The notes: generated by a model not told the origin, from the letters alone. 64,000 nt of DNA from an uncultured Bradyrhizobium sp. (GCF_936943645.1 NZ_CAKZJO010000039.1:1-64000), one strand, 5' to 3'. Positions 16,694 to 26,471 are shown, numbered from the stretch's first letter. Numbers and translations: made by a program.

Positions 16694-18115
16694 ATGGTCC
16701 GCCATCTTCCCACGCTCTCGATCGCGATGTCGGTGACGTCGCTGGCGCTAATCGTCACGCAGCCGGCCTCCGCGGAGACCGTCACCCTCGGCATCGGAAC
16801 GCAGGACACCACCACCAACACGGTGACCGCCGGCGTCGTCATCCGCCAGCTGCATCTGCTGGAGAAGTACCTGCCGAAGGACGGTAAATACGCGAACATC
16901 AAGTTCGAGCTGGAATGGCAGAACTTCACCTCCGGTCCACCCGTCACCAACGCGATGATGGCGAACAAGCTGCAGATCGGCATGATGGGCGACTATCCGC
17001 TGATCGTGAACGGCTTCACCTTCGAGAGCAATCCGGAGAGCAAGAGCCGGCTGATGGGCATCGCCGCTTACAGCCTCTCCGGCTCCGGCAACGGCCTCGT
17101 CGTCCACAAGGACTCGCCCTATTACGACCTCGCCGATCTCAAGGGCAAGCTGGTCAGCGTCCCATTCGGCTCCGCCGCGCACGGCATGATGCTCAAGGCG
17201 ATGCAGGATCGCGGCTATGCCTCCGATTTCTTCCAGCTCGTCAGCCAGAGCCCGGAGGTCGGCTCGACAAATCTCCAGGAGAAGAAGATCGACGCGCATG
17301 CCGACTTCGTCCCCTTCGCCGAGCTGCTGCCGTTCCGCGGCTTCGCACGCAAGATCTTCGACGGCGTCGAGACCAATTTGCCGACCTTCCACGGCATCGT
17401 CGTTCGCACCGATTTCGCCGAGAAATATCCGGAAGTCGTCGTCGCCTATTTCAAGGCACTGATCGCCGCCAACCAGTGGCTGCGCGACGACCCTAAGCTG
17501 GCCGCCGAAAAGATCCAGGAGTGGACCGGCATCAACAAGGAAGTCGTCTATATTTTCCTCGGCCCCAGCGGCAACATGACCACCGATCCCACGGTCAAGC
17601 CGGCGCTGATCGATGCCGCCACGACCGACGTCAAGGTGCTGCAGAACCTCGGCCGCATGAAGGAGTTCGATCCGAAGAAGTGGGTCGACGACAGCTACAT
17701 CCGCAAGGCCTATGCCGAGATGAAGCTCGACTACGACACGCAGCTTGCAAGCACGAAGAATTACGAGATTTCGGGCGAAGATTCCTTTTGCAAGAAGCCG
17801 ATCGCAGATCCCCGCAAGGCTGGCGAAGTCTGGGTTGACGATGCCGGCATCCTGCCCTTCTCGTCCGCGGCTTGCACGCTCGGTGCCTATGCCGACTACA
17901 AGGCCAAGGGCAAGAAGATCAACGTCGCCTATGTCTTCGACACCACGCGCGGCATCAAGCTGTTCGCTGATCAGGCCTTCTTCGCGGTCGGCAATGGCGA
18001 CGTCGCCCCGTTCCTGCTGAAGAAGGACGCCGAAGCCTATGCCGCCAAGATCAGCGGCAAAGTGCTCGGCTTCGATGACGCGGTGAGGGCTGCGGTCGGC
18101 GGAGGCAAGACGTGA
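16694..18115 (+). CDS. ABC substrate-binding protein with NosL-like C-terminal domain
   Basis: 473 residues. The signal peptide is residues 1-27 (PASA|ETV). Residues about 28-340 form a nitrate/sulfonate/taurine-type (SsuA/NrtA-like) periplasmic fold. Residues about 365-465 resemble NosL, the periplasmic copper chaperone: a Cys/Pro start (FCKKPIADPRKAG), then VAYVFDTTRG, AFFAVGNGDVAPFLLKKDAEAYA and GKVLGFDDA. The CxxCGM of true NosL is reduced to CKKPIA. Three ATGs (16682, 16688, 16694) are in frame. The last is chosen because GAGGA lies 5 nt before it and it opens directly into the signal peptide. The substrate is unknown. Confidence 0.82.
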   Translation: MVRHLPTLSIAMSVTSLALIVTQPASAETVTLGIGTQDTTTNTVTAGVVIRQLHLLEKYLPKDGKYANIKFELEWQNFTSGPPVTNAMMANKLQIGMMGDYPLIVNGFTFESNPESKSRLMGIAAYSLSGSGNGLVVHKDSPYYDLADLKGKLVSVPFGSAAHGMMLKAMQDRGYASDFFQLVSQSPEVGSTNLQEKKIDAHADFVPFAELLPFRGFARKIFDGVETNLPTFHGIVVRTDFAEKYPEVVVAYFKALIAANQWLRDDPKLAAEKIQEWTGINKEVVYIFLGPSGNMTTDPTVKPALIDAATTDVKVLQNLGRMKEFDPKKWVDDSYIRKAYAEMKLDYDTQLASTKNYEISGEDSFCKKPIADPRKAGEVWVDDAGILPFSSAACTLGAYADYKAKGKKINVAYVFDTTRGIKLFADQAFFAVGNGDVAPFLLKKDAEAYAAKISGKVLGFDDAVRAAVGGGKT

Positions 18116-19023
18116 GCAGTCCCGCCCTCGTCAGACATCCCGAGGACAGCATGCCGGCAACAGCACTTGCAGAGGCGGGCCCCGCGCCCGCCGCCGTCAC
18201 CCCGCCCACAGCGCCACCTTCGTTCGGCACACTCGCACTGCGCTGGTACCGGCTCAACCGGGCCGGCCTGCGCGCGACCGCGATCGGCGTGATCTCGCTG
18301 CTCGCCTTCCTGATGGTCTGGCACCTGCTCACGACCTACCGCGTCGTGTTCTTCGTGCGCTTCACCAACGTGCCCTCGCCGCTGGCGGTCTATGCGAGCT
18401 TCAGCAAGGCGATTCACGATCCCAAATTCCTGATGCACATCCTGCTGAGCTGCCGGCGCATCTTCATCGGTTTCTCGCTGGCAGCGATCGTCGGTGTGCC
18501 GCTCGGCCTGATCATGGGCCGCTTCAAGCTGGTGCATGAGATCGTCTTCCCCGTTGCCGAGGTGCTGCGGCCGATCCCGGCGATCGCCTGGGTGCCGATG
18601 GCGATCATGCTGTGGCCGACCAACGAGCAGAGCATCGTCTTCATCACCTTCCTCGGCTCGTTCTTCCCGATCCTGGTCAACACGCTGCACGGCATGTCGC
18701 TGGTCGATCCGGTGCTGGTGCGGGCGGCGCAATGTCTCGGCGCGCGCGAGCGCTCGATCTTCCGCGAGGTGTATTTCCCGGCCTCGCTGCCGCACGTCTT
18801 CACCGGGCTCACCGTCGGCATGGGCGTTGCCTGGGTGTCGCTGATCGCCGCCGAGATGATCTCCGGTCAGTACGGCATCGGCTACTTCACCTGGGAGGCC
18901 TATTCGCTGGTCCAGTACGCCGACATCGCGCTCGGCATGATCGCGATTGGCGTGCTCGGGCTCGGATCGAGCGTCCTGATCAGGGGCGCGGGACGTTTGG
19001 TGATGCCGTGGAGCGCAAAATGA
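18112..19023 (+). CDS. ABC transporter permease (SsuC/TauC/NrtB-like)
   Basis: 303 residues with about six membrane segments and the BPD_transp_1 EAA-like loop AAQCLGARERSIFREVYFPASLPH. The GTG at 18112 overlaps the binding-protein stop (GTGA) and implies a 40-residue Pro/Ala-rich cytoplasmic lead. An ATG at 18151 would remove 13 residues of it. The stop overlaps the ATPase start. It forms the inner-membrane channel for the binding protein encoded upstream. Confidence 0.9.
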   Translation: MSSPALVRHPEDSMPATALAEAGPAPAAVTPPTAPPSFGTLALRWYRLNRAGLRATAIGVISLLAFLMVWHLLTTYRVVFFVRFTNVPSPLAVYASFSKAIHDPKFLMHILLSCRRIFIGFSLAAIVGVPLGLIMGRFKLVHEIVFPVAEVLRPIPAIAWVPMAIMLWPTNEQSIVFITFLGSFFPILVNTLHGMSLVDPVLVRAAQCLGARERSIFREVYFPASLPHVFTGLTVGMGVAWVSLIAAEMISGQYGIGYFTWEAYSLVQYADIALGMIAIGVLGLGSSVLIRGAGRLVMPWSAK

Positions 19024-19892
19024 GCGAGGTTTCGGTCAACACGCCGAAAGGCCATATCGAAGTCAAGAACTTCTCCCTCGCCTACGAGACCATCGAGGGC
19101 GCGGTGCAGGCCGTCACCGACACGCAGATCCATGTGAAGCCCGGCGAGTTCGTCTCGATCGTCGGCCCGTCCGGCTGCGGGAAGTCGACGCTGCTCAACG
19201 CCGTCGCCGGCTTCCTCAAGCCGACGACCGGCATCGTCACGGTCGACGGCGAACGCGTGAGCGGCCCCAGCGCCGAGCGCGGCATGGTATTCCAGCAATA
19301 TTCGCTGTTCCCCTGGAAGACAGTGCGGGAGAACGTCGAGTTCGGTCTGAAGATGCGCGGCATGCCGCGCTCCCAGCGCGAGCGTGCTGCGCGCACGCTG
19401 CTCGGGCTCGCGGGTCTCGAGGCCTTCGAGAAGCACTATCCGGAAAAGCTCTCCGGCGGCATGAAGCAGCGCGTCGGCATCGTCCGCGCGCTGGCGACGG
19501 GACCGAAGGTACTGCTGCTGGACGAGCCGTTCGGCGCACTGGACGCACAGACGCGCGTCATCATGCAGCAGATCCTCACCAACATGTGGCAGCGGCTGAA
19601 GATCTCGGTGCTGTTCGTCACCCATGACATTGATGAAGCGATCTTCCTGTCCGACCGCGTCTATTGCATGACCGCGCGTCCCGGCTCGATCAAGGCGGAA
19701 ATCCCGATTCCGCTGGAGCGGCCGCGGCAGCAATCGATGATGATGTCGTCGGAATTTCTGGCACTTCGCCGCGGGCTGATGTCCCTGATCCGCGAGGAAA
19801 GCCTCAAGGCGATGGGCGGCGAGATCAACGACATGGGCATGCAGGGGCTCAACATCGAGCTGCACGGCCATTCGCTGGCGGATGTGATTTGA
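19020..19892 (+). CDS. ABC transporter ATPase (SsuB/TauB/NrtD-like)
   Basis: 290 residues. Walker A GPSGCGKST at 49-57, Q-loop VFQQYSLFPWKTV, signature LSGGMKQRV, Walker B LLLDEPFGALD and switch His in VTHDIDEA. This is the nitrate/sulfonate/bicarbonate class. A C-terminal tail of about 40 residues follows the core. It closes the three-gene transporter operon. Confidence 0.92.
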   Translation: MSEVSVNTPKGHIEVKNFSLAYETIEGAVQAVTDTQIHVKPGEFVSIVGPSGCGKSTLLNAVAGFLKPTTGIVTVDGERVSGPSAERGMVFQQYSLFPWKTVRENVEFGLKMRGMPRSQRERAARTLLGLAGLEAFEKHYPEKLSGGMKQRVGIVRALATGPKVLLLDEPFGALDAQTRVIMQQILTNMWQRLKISVLFVTHDIDEAIFLSDRVYCMTARPGSIKAEIPIPLERPRQQSMMMSSEFLALRRGLMSLIREESLKAMGGEINDMGMQGLNIELHGHSLADVI

Positions 19893-19924
19893 TTTAGCCG
19901 ATACGCTCGCGTCGATGACGGTCT

Positions 19925-20016
19925 CGTAGGGTGGGCAAAGGCGCCCTTGCGCCGTGCCCACCACGTCTCTCGATCGCGAAAAATGCGTGGGCACGCTTCG
20001 CTTTGCCCACCCTACG
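19925..20016. repeat. nested palindromic intergenic repeat
   Basis: Outer 16-bp perfect arms (19925-19940, 20001-20016) and inner 9-bp arms (19953-19961, 19987-19995) make a cruciform-like unit between the convergent ATPase and YeiH genes. It fills the gap and may end both transcripts. Confidence 0.8.
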
Positions 20017-20030
20017 GCAGCCTTACCTGA

Positions 20031-21089
20031 TCACTTGAACCAGTGCACCAGCGCAATGCTGATGCCGAGCAGCAGCATCAGCGACAACGTCACCGCAGCC
20101 GTCACCCGGCCGCCGACATTGGCGAGCACGCGCACGTCGACGCCGAGACCGAGCGCGGCCATCGACACCACCGTCAGAAAGCCGGTGATCTTCGTGATCG
20201 GCGCCACCACCGTGCTCGGGACGATCTCCAGCGAGCGCAGCGTCGCGAGCGCGAGGAAGCCAAGGATGAACCAGGGGACCAGGCGGAAGAAGCCGACATT
20301 GGTCTTCTTGGCATCGCTCTGCCAGCGCGAGGCGATCAGCGACAGGCCGACAACGACCGGTCCCAGCATCAAAACGCGCATCAGCTTCACCAGCGTGCCG
20401 ATCTGCGTCGAAACCAAGCCAGCCGGCACCGTCGCCGCCAGCACCTGCGGCACCGCATAGACCGTCAACCCTGCGAGAATGCCGTATTGCGTGGCGGACA
20501 GTTGCAGCAGCGGGATCAGCAGCGGCAGGCCGAGCACCATCATCACGCCGAGGATGGCGGTAAACGAGATAGAGGATGCGATCTCGTCATTGTTGGCGCC
20601 GATGATGGGCGCCACCGCCGCAATCGCGGAATTGCCGCAGATCGAGTTGCCGCAGGCGATCAGAATGGACAGCCGCGTCGACAGGCCGAGCAGCCGGCTG
20701 AGACCGAAGGAGACGCAAAGCGCGATCACGACGACGGCGGCGATCGAGGCCAGGAGCGCGATCCCGGAGGCGGCGATGGCGGCGAAGCTGATCGAGGCCC
20801 CCAGCAGCATGACGGCGACTTCGAGCAGCTGCTTGGCGCTGAAGGCGATGCCGGCCTGCCAGCGCGGAGCCGGTTTCCAGAAGCTGCGGAGCGCCATGCC
20901 GAGCAGGATCGCCATCACCAGCGCCTCGACATAGGGGTGCTCGAAGACCCCCAGTTCCAGGTGCTCCAGCAAGGCCGACACGCCGGCCACGGCGATACAG
21001 AGGAGAATGCCGGGAATCAGCGCGACGACGCGGCTAACGGCGGTGGTCGGCTTGGCGTCGGCCGGGGTGGATGCTTGATTCTGCGACAC
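20031..21089 (-). CDS. YeiH family putative sulfate/sulfite exporter
   Basis: 352 residues, about ten hydrophobic segments, UPF0324/YeiH family. The conserved IACGNSICGNSAIAAVAP motif lies in the middle and DVRVLANVGGR near the end. Family members are annotated as sulfate or sulfite exporters and are often next to organosulfur-degradation genes. The GTG start at 21089 has GGGAGAG a few nucleotides upstream. It converges on the ABC transporter of unknown substrate. If that transporter imports an organosulfur compound, this exporter would remove the inorganic sulfur. Confidence 0.88.
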   Translation of the reverse strand: MSQNQASTPADAKPTTAVSRVVALIPGILLCIAVAGVSALLEHLELGVFEHPYVEALVMAILLGMALRSFWKPAPRWQAGIAFSAKQLLEVAVMLLGASISFAAIAASGIALLASIAAVVVIALCVSFGLSRLLGLSTRLSILIACGNSICGNSAIAAVAPIIGANNDEIASSISFTAILGVMMVLGLPLLIPLLQLSATQYGILAGLTVYAVPQVLAATVPAGLVSTQIGTLVKLMRVLMLGPVVVGLSLIASRWQSDAKKTNVGFFRLVPWFILGFLALATLRSLEIVPSTVVAPITKITGFLTVVSMAALGLGVDVRVLANVGGRVTAAVTLSLMLLLGISIALVHWFK

Positions 21090-21220
21090 AAATCTCTCCC
21101 AGAGGAGAAATATTTATACGCAGCGTCGGCTCGATGGGGAATAAGTTTTCGGCATATCAGGGCCGAGCGAAGTTCTGTCCTCAGCCCGGAATAATCGGGG
21201 GTCAGAAGATCGGGCCGGCC

Positions 21221-21439
21221 TTAGAAGATCAGGCTCTTGGCGAGCGAAGCAACCCGGCTGAAGCCGTCATAGATGCCCGGCTCGAAGAAGGCCGCACGCG
21301 CCAGCACGATGCCAGCGACCAGCGACCAGAAAACCGTGGTGCCGGCCCGCAGCAGGAGCTTTGAAGCGCGCGATTTTGGCTGGGCGTCCGTTGCGGACAC
21401 CAGCTGCTCGCCGAAGGGCTCAAATCCAGTGCGTTCCAT
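21221..21439 (-). CDS. small single-pass membrane protein of unknown function
   Basis: 72 residues. The first 40 are soluble and a hydrophobic segment near residues 28-50 (LLLRAGTTVFWSLVAGIVLA) precedes a short tail. I do not recognise a family. The ATG at 21439 is used because coding character starts there; no strong ribosome site is visible. It lies alone between the exporter and the liv-type operon. Confidence 0.5.
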   Translation of the reverse strand: MERTGFEPFGEQLVSATDAQPKSRASKLLLRAGTTVFWSLVAGIVLARAAFFEPGIYDGFSRVASLAKSLIF

Positions 21440-21605
21440 GACCGTAGCCAATCCATCAAATTCTGATGGGAATGTCGTCGTTTCCCGCCGAAACGGCAAT
21501 GGAAGCGATTGGCGTTTTTACCCCAACGAGGGGAAACTCCTTCCGCGGGACGATGTCGAGACAATAGTTTTCTTCTTCCGGGCTACTGAGGCACCGGCGT
21601 CCGGC

Positions 21606-22315
<710 letters not shown>

Positions 22316-22319
<4 letters not shown>

Positions 22320-23071
22320 GCGGCGGCTCCCGCATGTTCGGTGCCGAGATAGGCGTCGATCACGGCGCTGTTGTTGCGGATCTCGGCGGGCGTACCGGTG
22401 GCGAGGATGCGGCCGTAGCACAGCACGATGATCTCAGGCGCGATTTTGAACACGATGTCCATGTCATGCTCGATGAAGACGACGGTGATCTTCTGGGTCT
22501 CCCAAAGCTCGCGCACCTTGTCGATCATGCGCCAGCGTTCTTCCGGCCCCATGCCGGCGGTCGGCTCGTCCAGCAACAGCACCTTCGGTTCGAGCACCAG
22601 CGCCAGCGCGATGTCCAGGAGCTTCTGGTCGCCGTGCGACAGCGTTGCGGCCGTGCGATGGCGCTTGCCGGCGAGGCCAAGCAGCTCCATCACGTGCTCG
22701 GCGCGGTCGCGCGTCTCGGGCAAGGGAAAGCGCTTGTGCAGCACTGCGGATGAACGCTGATCGGCGCTGACGGCGGCCAGCATGGTCTCCTGCACCGTCA
22801 GCGACTTGAAGATGCTCGCAACCTGGAAGGCGCGGCCGATGCCGTGGCGCACGATCTCCGGCGGCGAGCGCCCGGCGAGATCGACACCGTCGAGCAGCAC
22901 CTGCCCGCTGTCTGGCTTGAGCGCACCGGTGATCAGATTGAAGAACGTGCTCTTGCCCGCGCCGTTCGGGCCGATCACGGCCGTCAGCGAGCCGTCGGGG
23001 AAGTCCAGCGTGACGTCATTGGTCGCCTTCACGCCGCCAAAGGACTTTGCGAGATTGCGGATCTCCAGCAT
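22316..23071 (-). CDS. livG: branched-chain amino acid-type ABC ATPase LivG
   Basis: 251 residues. Walker A GPNGAGKSTFF, signature LSHGDQKLLDIALAL (the LSHG variant typical of LivG) and Walker B LLLDEPTAGMGPEE. The ATG at 23071 gives the family start MLEIRNLAKSFGG and lies 2 nt after the livM stop. Confidence 0.92.
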
Positions 23072-23073
23072 GG

Positions 23074-24093
23074 CTAGCGCCCCTCGCCGGTCTTGCGCCG
23101 TCGCGCGAACCATTCGGCCACGAAGTCCAGCAGGCCTTTGCGCAGGCCCAGCGCGAAGAACAGGATAACCACGCCGAGCACGATGCCATGATACTCAGTG
23201 AACCGCGTCACTGTGTCGTTGAGGAGCAGCAGCAGCACGGTGCCGACCATCGGCCCGAGGAAGGTCGAGACGCCGCCGAGCATGTTGATGAAGATGGCTT
23301 CGCCCGAGATCGTCCAATAGGCGAACTCCGGATAGGCGCCGGAGACGAACAGCGCCATCACCATGCCGCCCATCGCCGCGAACAGCGCCGCCAGCACGAA
23401 CACGGTGAGCTTGGCGCGCCAGACGTCGATGCCGAGGAAGCTCGCGCGCGCGGCATTGTCGCGGATCATGCGCAGCGTGTAGCCGAACGGCGATTGCGCG
23501 ATCTGGCGCATCGCGAGCAGGCCGAGGATCAGCAGCGCGCAGCTGGCGACGTAAAGATGGATGTGGTTGGCAAGGTTGATGCCGAGAAACGTGGGCCTGG
23601 GGATGCCGCCACGCAGGCCCTGGTCGCCGCCGGTGAAGGAGGCCCAGGATAGAATGGTCGAATGGATCAGCATCTGGAAGGCGAGCGTGACGAAGGCGAA
23701 ATAGATCTCCTTCAGCCGCACGCAGATCGCGCCGATGATCGCGGCAATCACGGCGGTGATCGCGAGCGTCGCGACGAAGGCGACTGGAATCGGCACGCCC
23801 AGCTTCTGCATGATCAGACCGAAACCATAGGCGCCGAGGCCGAAAAACATGCCATGGCCGAACGAGGTCAGGCCGGTGTAGCCGACCAACAGATTCAGCG
23901 AAGTCGCGAACAGGCCGTAGGCCGAGCAGCGGATGACGAAATCGAGCAGCGCCTTGCTACCCGTGAACAGCGGCAGGCTCGCCAGCACGGCGAACGCAAT
24001 GACCGCGATCAGGACGTCGCGATAGCGCTGCAGCGCCGCGCCGCTGCTCACCGGCACCAGCGCCCGCGCGCGGCCGGCTTCGAGCTCGGTCAT
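23074..24093 (-). CDS. livM: branched-chain amino acid-type ABC permease LivM
   Basis: 339 residues, about ten membrane segments, BPD_transp_2 family. It contains the LivM loop GYTGLTSFGHGMFFGLGAY and a conserved late loop GGVSTFLGPMVG. It overlaps livH by 4 nt. The C terminus is basic, ending in RRRKTGEGR, as expected for a cytoplasmic tail. Confidence 0.92.
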   Translation of the reverse strand: MTELEAGRARALVPVSSGAALQRYRDVLIAVIAFAVLASLPLFTGSKALLDFVIRCSAYGLFATSLNLLVGYTGLTSFGHGMFFGLGAYGFGLIMQKLGVPIPVAFVATLAITAVIAAIIGAICVRLKEIYFAFVTLAFQMLIHSTILSWASFTGGDQGLRGGIPRPTFLGINLANHIHLYVASCALLILGLLAMRQIAQSPFGYTLRMIRDNAARASFLGIDVWRAKLTVFVLAALFAAMGGMVMALFVSGAYPEFAYWTISGEAIFINMLGGVSTFLGPMVGTVLLLLLNDTVTRFTEYHGIVLGVVILFFALGLRKGLLDFVAEWFARRRKTGEGR

Positions 24094-24992
24094 GCCGCCT
24101 CCTTGCCGAACAGGCCGGTGGGCTTGGAGACCAGCACGATCACCATGAACAAATACATCAAGCCTTCCGTGAACAGGGGAAAGCCGAGCGAGCCGAACGA
24201 GCGGATCAAGCCGAGCAGCAGCGCGCCGATCAGCGCGCCCAGGATCGAGCCCATGCCGCCGATCACGGTGACGATGAAGGACTCGATCAGCACCGAAAAT
24301 CCCATACCCGGCGTCAGCGAGCGCACCGGTGCCGCCAGCGCCCCGGCAAGCCCCGCCAGCATGCCGCCGAGCGCGAACACGCCGCCATAGATCAGGCCGG
24401 TGTTGATGCCGAGCGCCGACACCATGCCGGGATTATGCGCGGCGGCGCGGATCACCTTGCCGATGCGCGTGCGCGACAGGCCAGCACCGAGCACGATGGC
24501 CGCGACGAGCGCGACACCAATCAGCAACAGATAATAAGGCGGCACCACGCCGCCGGCGATGAACAGCGGCATCACCTGGAACGCGGACGGCATCCCCATC
24601 GACTTGAATTCCGGCCCCCAGATGATGCGCACCACATCGTCGAAGATCAGCACGAAGGCATAGCAGACGAGCAGCTGCATCAAGACATCCGCGCCATAGA
24701 CGCGGCTCATGAAGACACGTTCGAAGATCAGGCCGAGGATGGCGGTGCCAGCCGCCCCCGCCAGCATCGCCAACGCAAAGCTGCCGGTGAGCTGATAGGC
24801 CGCCATCGCGAAATAGGCGCCGAACATGTAGAAGGCGCCGTGGCTGAAATTGACCACCTTGAGCACGCCGAAGATCAGGGTCAGCCCGACCGCGACCAGA
24901 AACAGCAGCATGCCGATGATGAGGCCGCTGGTGGTCTGCGTCACCAGGCAGGCGGAGCTGGAGAGGCAGCCGGCAAGCGCATCGAGATCCAC
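24090..24992 (-). CDS. livH: branched-chain amino acid-type ABC permease LivH
   Basis: 300 residues, about eight membrane segments. LivH-type loops are KVVNFSHGAFYMFGAY and VIGGMGSILGALIGA. The GTG at 24992 is the longest start and has no clear ribosome site, so the exact start is uncertain. It lies 88 nt after the binding-protein gene across a strong hairpin. Confidence 0.9.
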   Translation of the reverse strand: MDLDALAGCLSSSACLVTQTTSGLIIGMLLFLVAVGLTLIFGVLKVVNFSHGAFYMFGAYFAMAAYQLTGSFALAMLAGAAGTAILGLIFERVFMSRVYGADVLMQLLVCYAFVLIFDDVVRIIWGPEFKSMGMPSAFQVMPLFIAGGVVPPYYLLLIGVALVAAIVLGAGLSRTRIGKVIRAAAHNPGMVSALGINTGLIYGGVFALGGMLAGLAGALAAPVRSLTPGMGFSVLIESFIVTVIGGMGSILGALIGALLLGLIRSFGSLGFPLFTEGLMYLFMVIVLVSKPTGLFGKEAA

Positions 24993-25044
24993 GGGAGCAC
25001 TTTCATTGTCGCGCGCCAGAGATGGCGGAGGGCCAAACGAAAAC

Positions 25045-25070
25045 GGTGGAGACGGTCACCCGTCTCCACC
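25045..25070. terminator. intercistronic hairpin between binding-protein and permease genes
   Basis: Perfect 11-bp arms (GGTGGAGACGG and its complement) with a 4-nt loop, 11 nt after the binding-protein stop. Its position suits partial termination or mRNA protection, which would keep the binding protein more abundant than the membrane parts. Confidence 0.7.
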
Positions 25071-25080
25071 GCGCATTAAC

Positions 25081-26340
25081 TCAGGTGTAGCCCTTGCTCT
25101 TCTTCCACTCGGCCTCGAGCTCGAAGATCGTCTTCCAATCGCCGGCCTTGACCTCGGGCACATAAGGCTCCTGCGGGATCGTGGTGCCCCAGCCGATGGC
25201 GTAGCCGACCAGCGTGTGGTCATCGCCGCGCATCGTCACGGTACCGTCGGCGCCGAACGGGCATTTGATGGTGAGGCCCTTCAGGACTTCCGCGAGCTTC
25301 TTGCCGTCGGCCGAGTTCGCCTTTTTGGCGGCTTCGGCGAGGAACATCACCGCGGTCGCGTTCTGCCACGACCAGTTGGTCGGATATTCGTTGTACTTGG
25401 CCTTGTAGGCATCGCCCCAGGCAGCGTTCTCCGGCGTGGTCGGGAAGGTCTTGATGTAGCGATTGCCGGAGTGGATGCCCTTGGGCAGGTTCTTCACCAC
25501 GGTGAGCGCGGTGTAGTCGGCCATGTTGACCGCAAACACCTCCATCTGGCCGAACATCGCGTAGATGTTGGCCTGGTCGATGTAGGAGGTGAGATCGCCG
25601 CCCCACAGGCAGGAATACAGCGCCTGCGGCTTGGCCTGCAAAATTTTCGTCACCACCTCGGTGTAATCGGGTTGGAACAGCTTTGGCCAGGACTCGCTGA
25701 TGATCTCGACATCGGGCGCGAAGCGCTTCAGATACAGCGTGAACTCGCCGGTGGTGTCGCGGCCATAGGCGTAGTCGGGCGAGCACGTTGCCCATTTCTT
25801 CAGGCCCTTGGCCTTGGAGATGGCAGCGGCGTAGCTGCCGCCGACGATGGAATCGTGGATGCCCTGGCGCACGCAGCGGAACGCGTTGGGAATGTGCTGC
25901 TTCGGATCGGCGGTGAGCGAGGAGGCTTCCGAGCAGGTGTGGATGCAGAGCACGCCGAGGTCACGTGCGACCTCATGCACCGCGAACGATCCGGAGGACG
26001 CTTCGCCGTCGAGCAGCAGTTCACAGCCGTCAGTGTTGACGAGCTCGCGCGCGACGCGGGCTGCTTCCTGCGGCTGGCCCTTGGAGTCGCGGACCACCAT
26101 CTCGATCTGACGCCCGGCGAGGCCACCCGCGGCGTTGACCTTCTCCACCTCGAGCATCACGGCATTGCGCGAGGACGTGCCGAGCTGCGCGACGCGGCCC
26201 GAGAGGATGGTCGGCATTCCGATTTTGATCGTCTTGGCTTGAGCACGCGCCACCCACGGCGCGGCAAACGTCATCGCACCGGCGCCCATCAGCGCCAGTG
26301 TTGAACGGCGGCTGATGCCCGGCGTGCGGGTTCTCGTCAT
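25081..26340 (-). CDS. branched-chain amino acid-type ABC substrate-binding protein
   Basis: 419 residues. The N terminus is Tat-like (SRRSTLALMGAGAMTF, with RAQA before the mature part). The body is a Peripla_BP_6 fold starting KIGMPTILSGRVAQLG. Such proteins bind amino acids, amides or aromatic acids. It is the first gene of the leftward liv-type operon and diverges from an acyl-CoA synthetase gene across a large palindrome. The shared control region suggests that its ligand, or a product of it, is processed by the divergent operon. Confidence 0.9.
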   Translation of the reverse strand: MTRTRTPGISRRSTLALMGAGAMTFAAPWVARAQAKTIKIGMPTILSGRVAQLGTSSRNAVMLEVEKVNAAGGLAGRQIEMVVRDSKGQPQEAARVARELVNTDGCELLLDGEASSGSFAVHEVARDLGVLCIHTCSEASSLTADPKQHIPNAFRCVRQGIHDSIVGGSYAAAISKAKGLKKWATCSPDYAYGRDTTGEFTLYLKRFAPDVEIISESWPKLFQPDYTEVVTKILQAKPQALYSCLWGGDLTSYIDQANIYAMFGQMEVFAVNMADYTALTVVKNLPKGIHSGNRYIKTFPTTPENAAWGDAYKAKYNEYPTNWSWQNATAVMFLAEAAKKANSADGKKLAEVLKGLTIKCPFGADGTVTMRGDDHTLVGYAIGWGTTIPQEPYVPEVKAGDWKTIFELEAEWKKSKGYT

Positions 26341-26446
26341 TTTCCCCTCCCTCTTTCGGGTCGGCGTTTCCTGGTCCCTTGCTGGAGATCGTCTCGTCTC
26401 CGTGTTCCCAAGGATTTCAGAGGTAGGGGGGTGACGTCAAGCCAAA

Positions 26447-26471
26447 GATGAATTACGAGTCAGAATTCATC
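26447..26471. promoter_or_regulatory. 25-bp palindrome, candidate TetR operator
   Basis: Perfect 8-bp arms GATGAATT and AATTCATC separated by 9 nt, in the 172-nt region between two divergent operons and 42 nt before the acyl-CoA synthetase ATG. It overlaps the expected promoter zone of the rightward operon. The obvious candidate ligand is the TetR protein encoded at 28003. Confidence 0.55.

Noticed and set aside
16694..19892. Transporter named as nitrate or taurine specific
   Set aside because: The family is clear but the NosL-like fusion and redox neighbours do not fit either known system, so no specific substrate or gene symbol is given.
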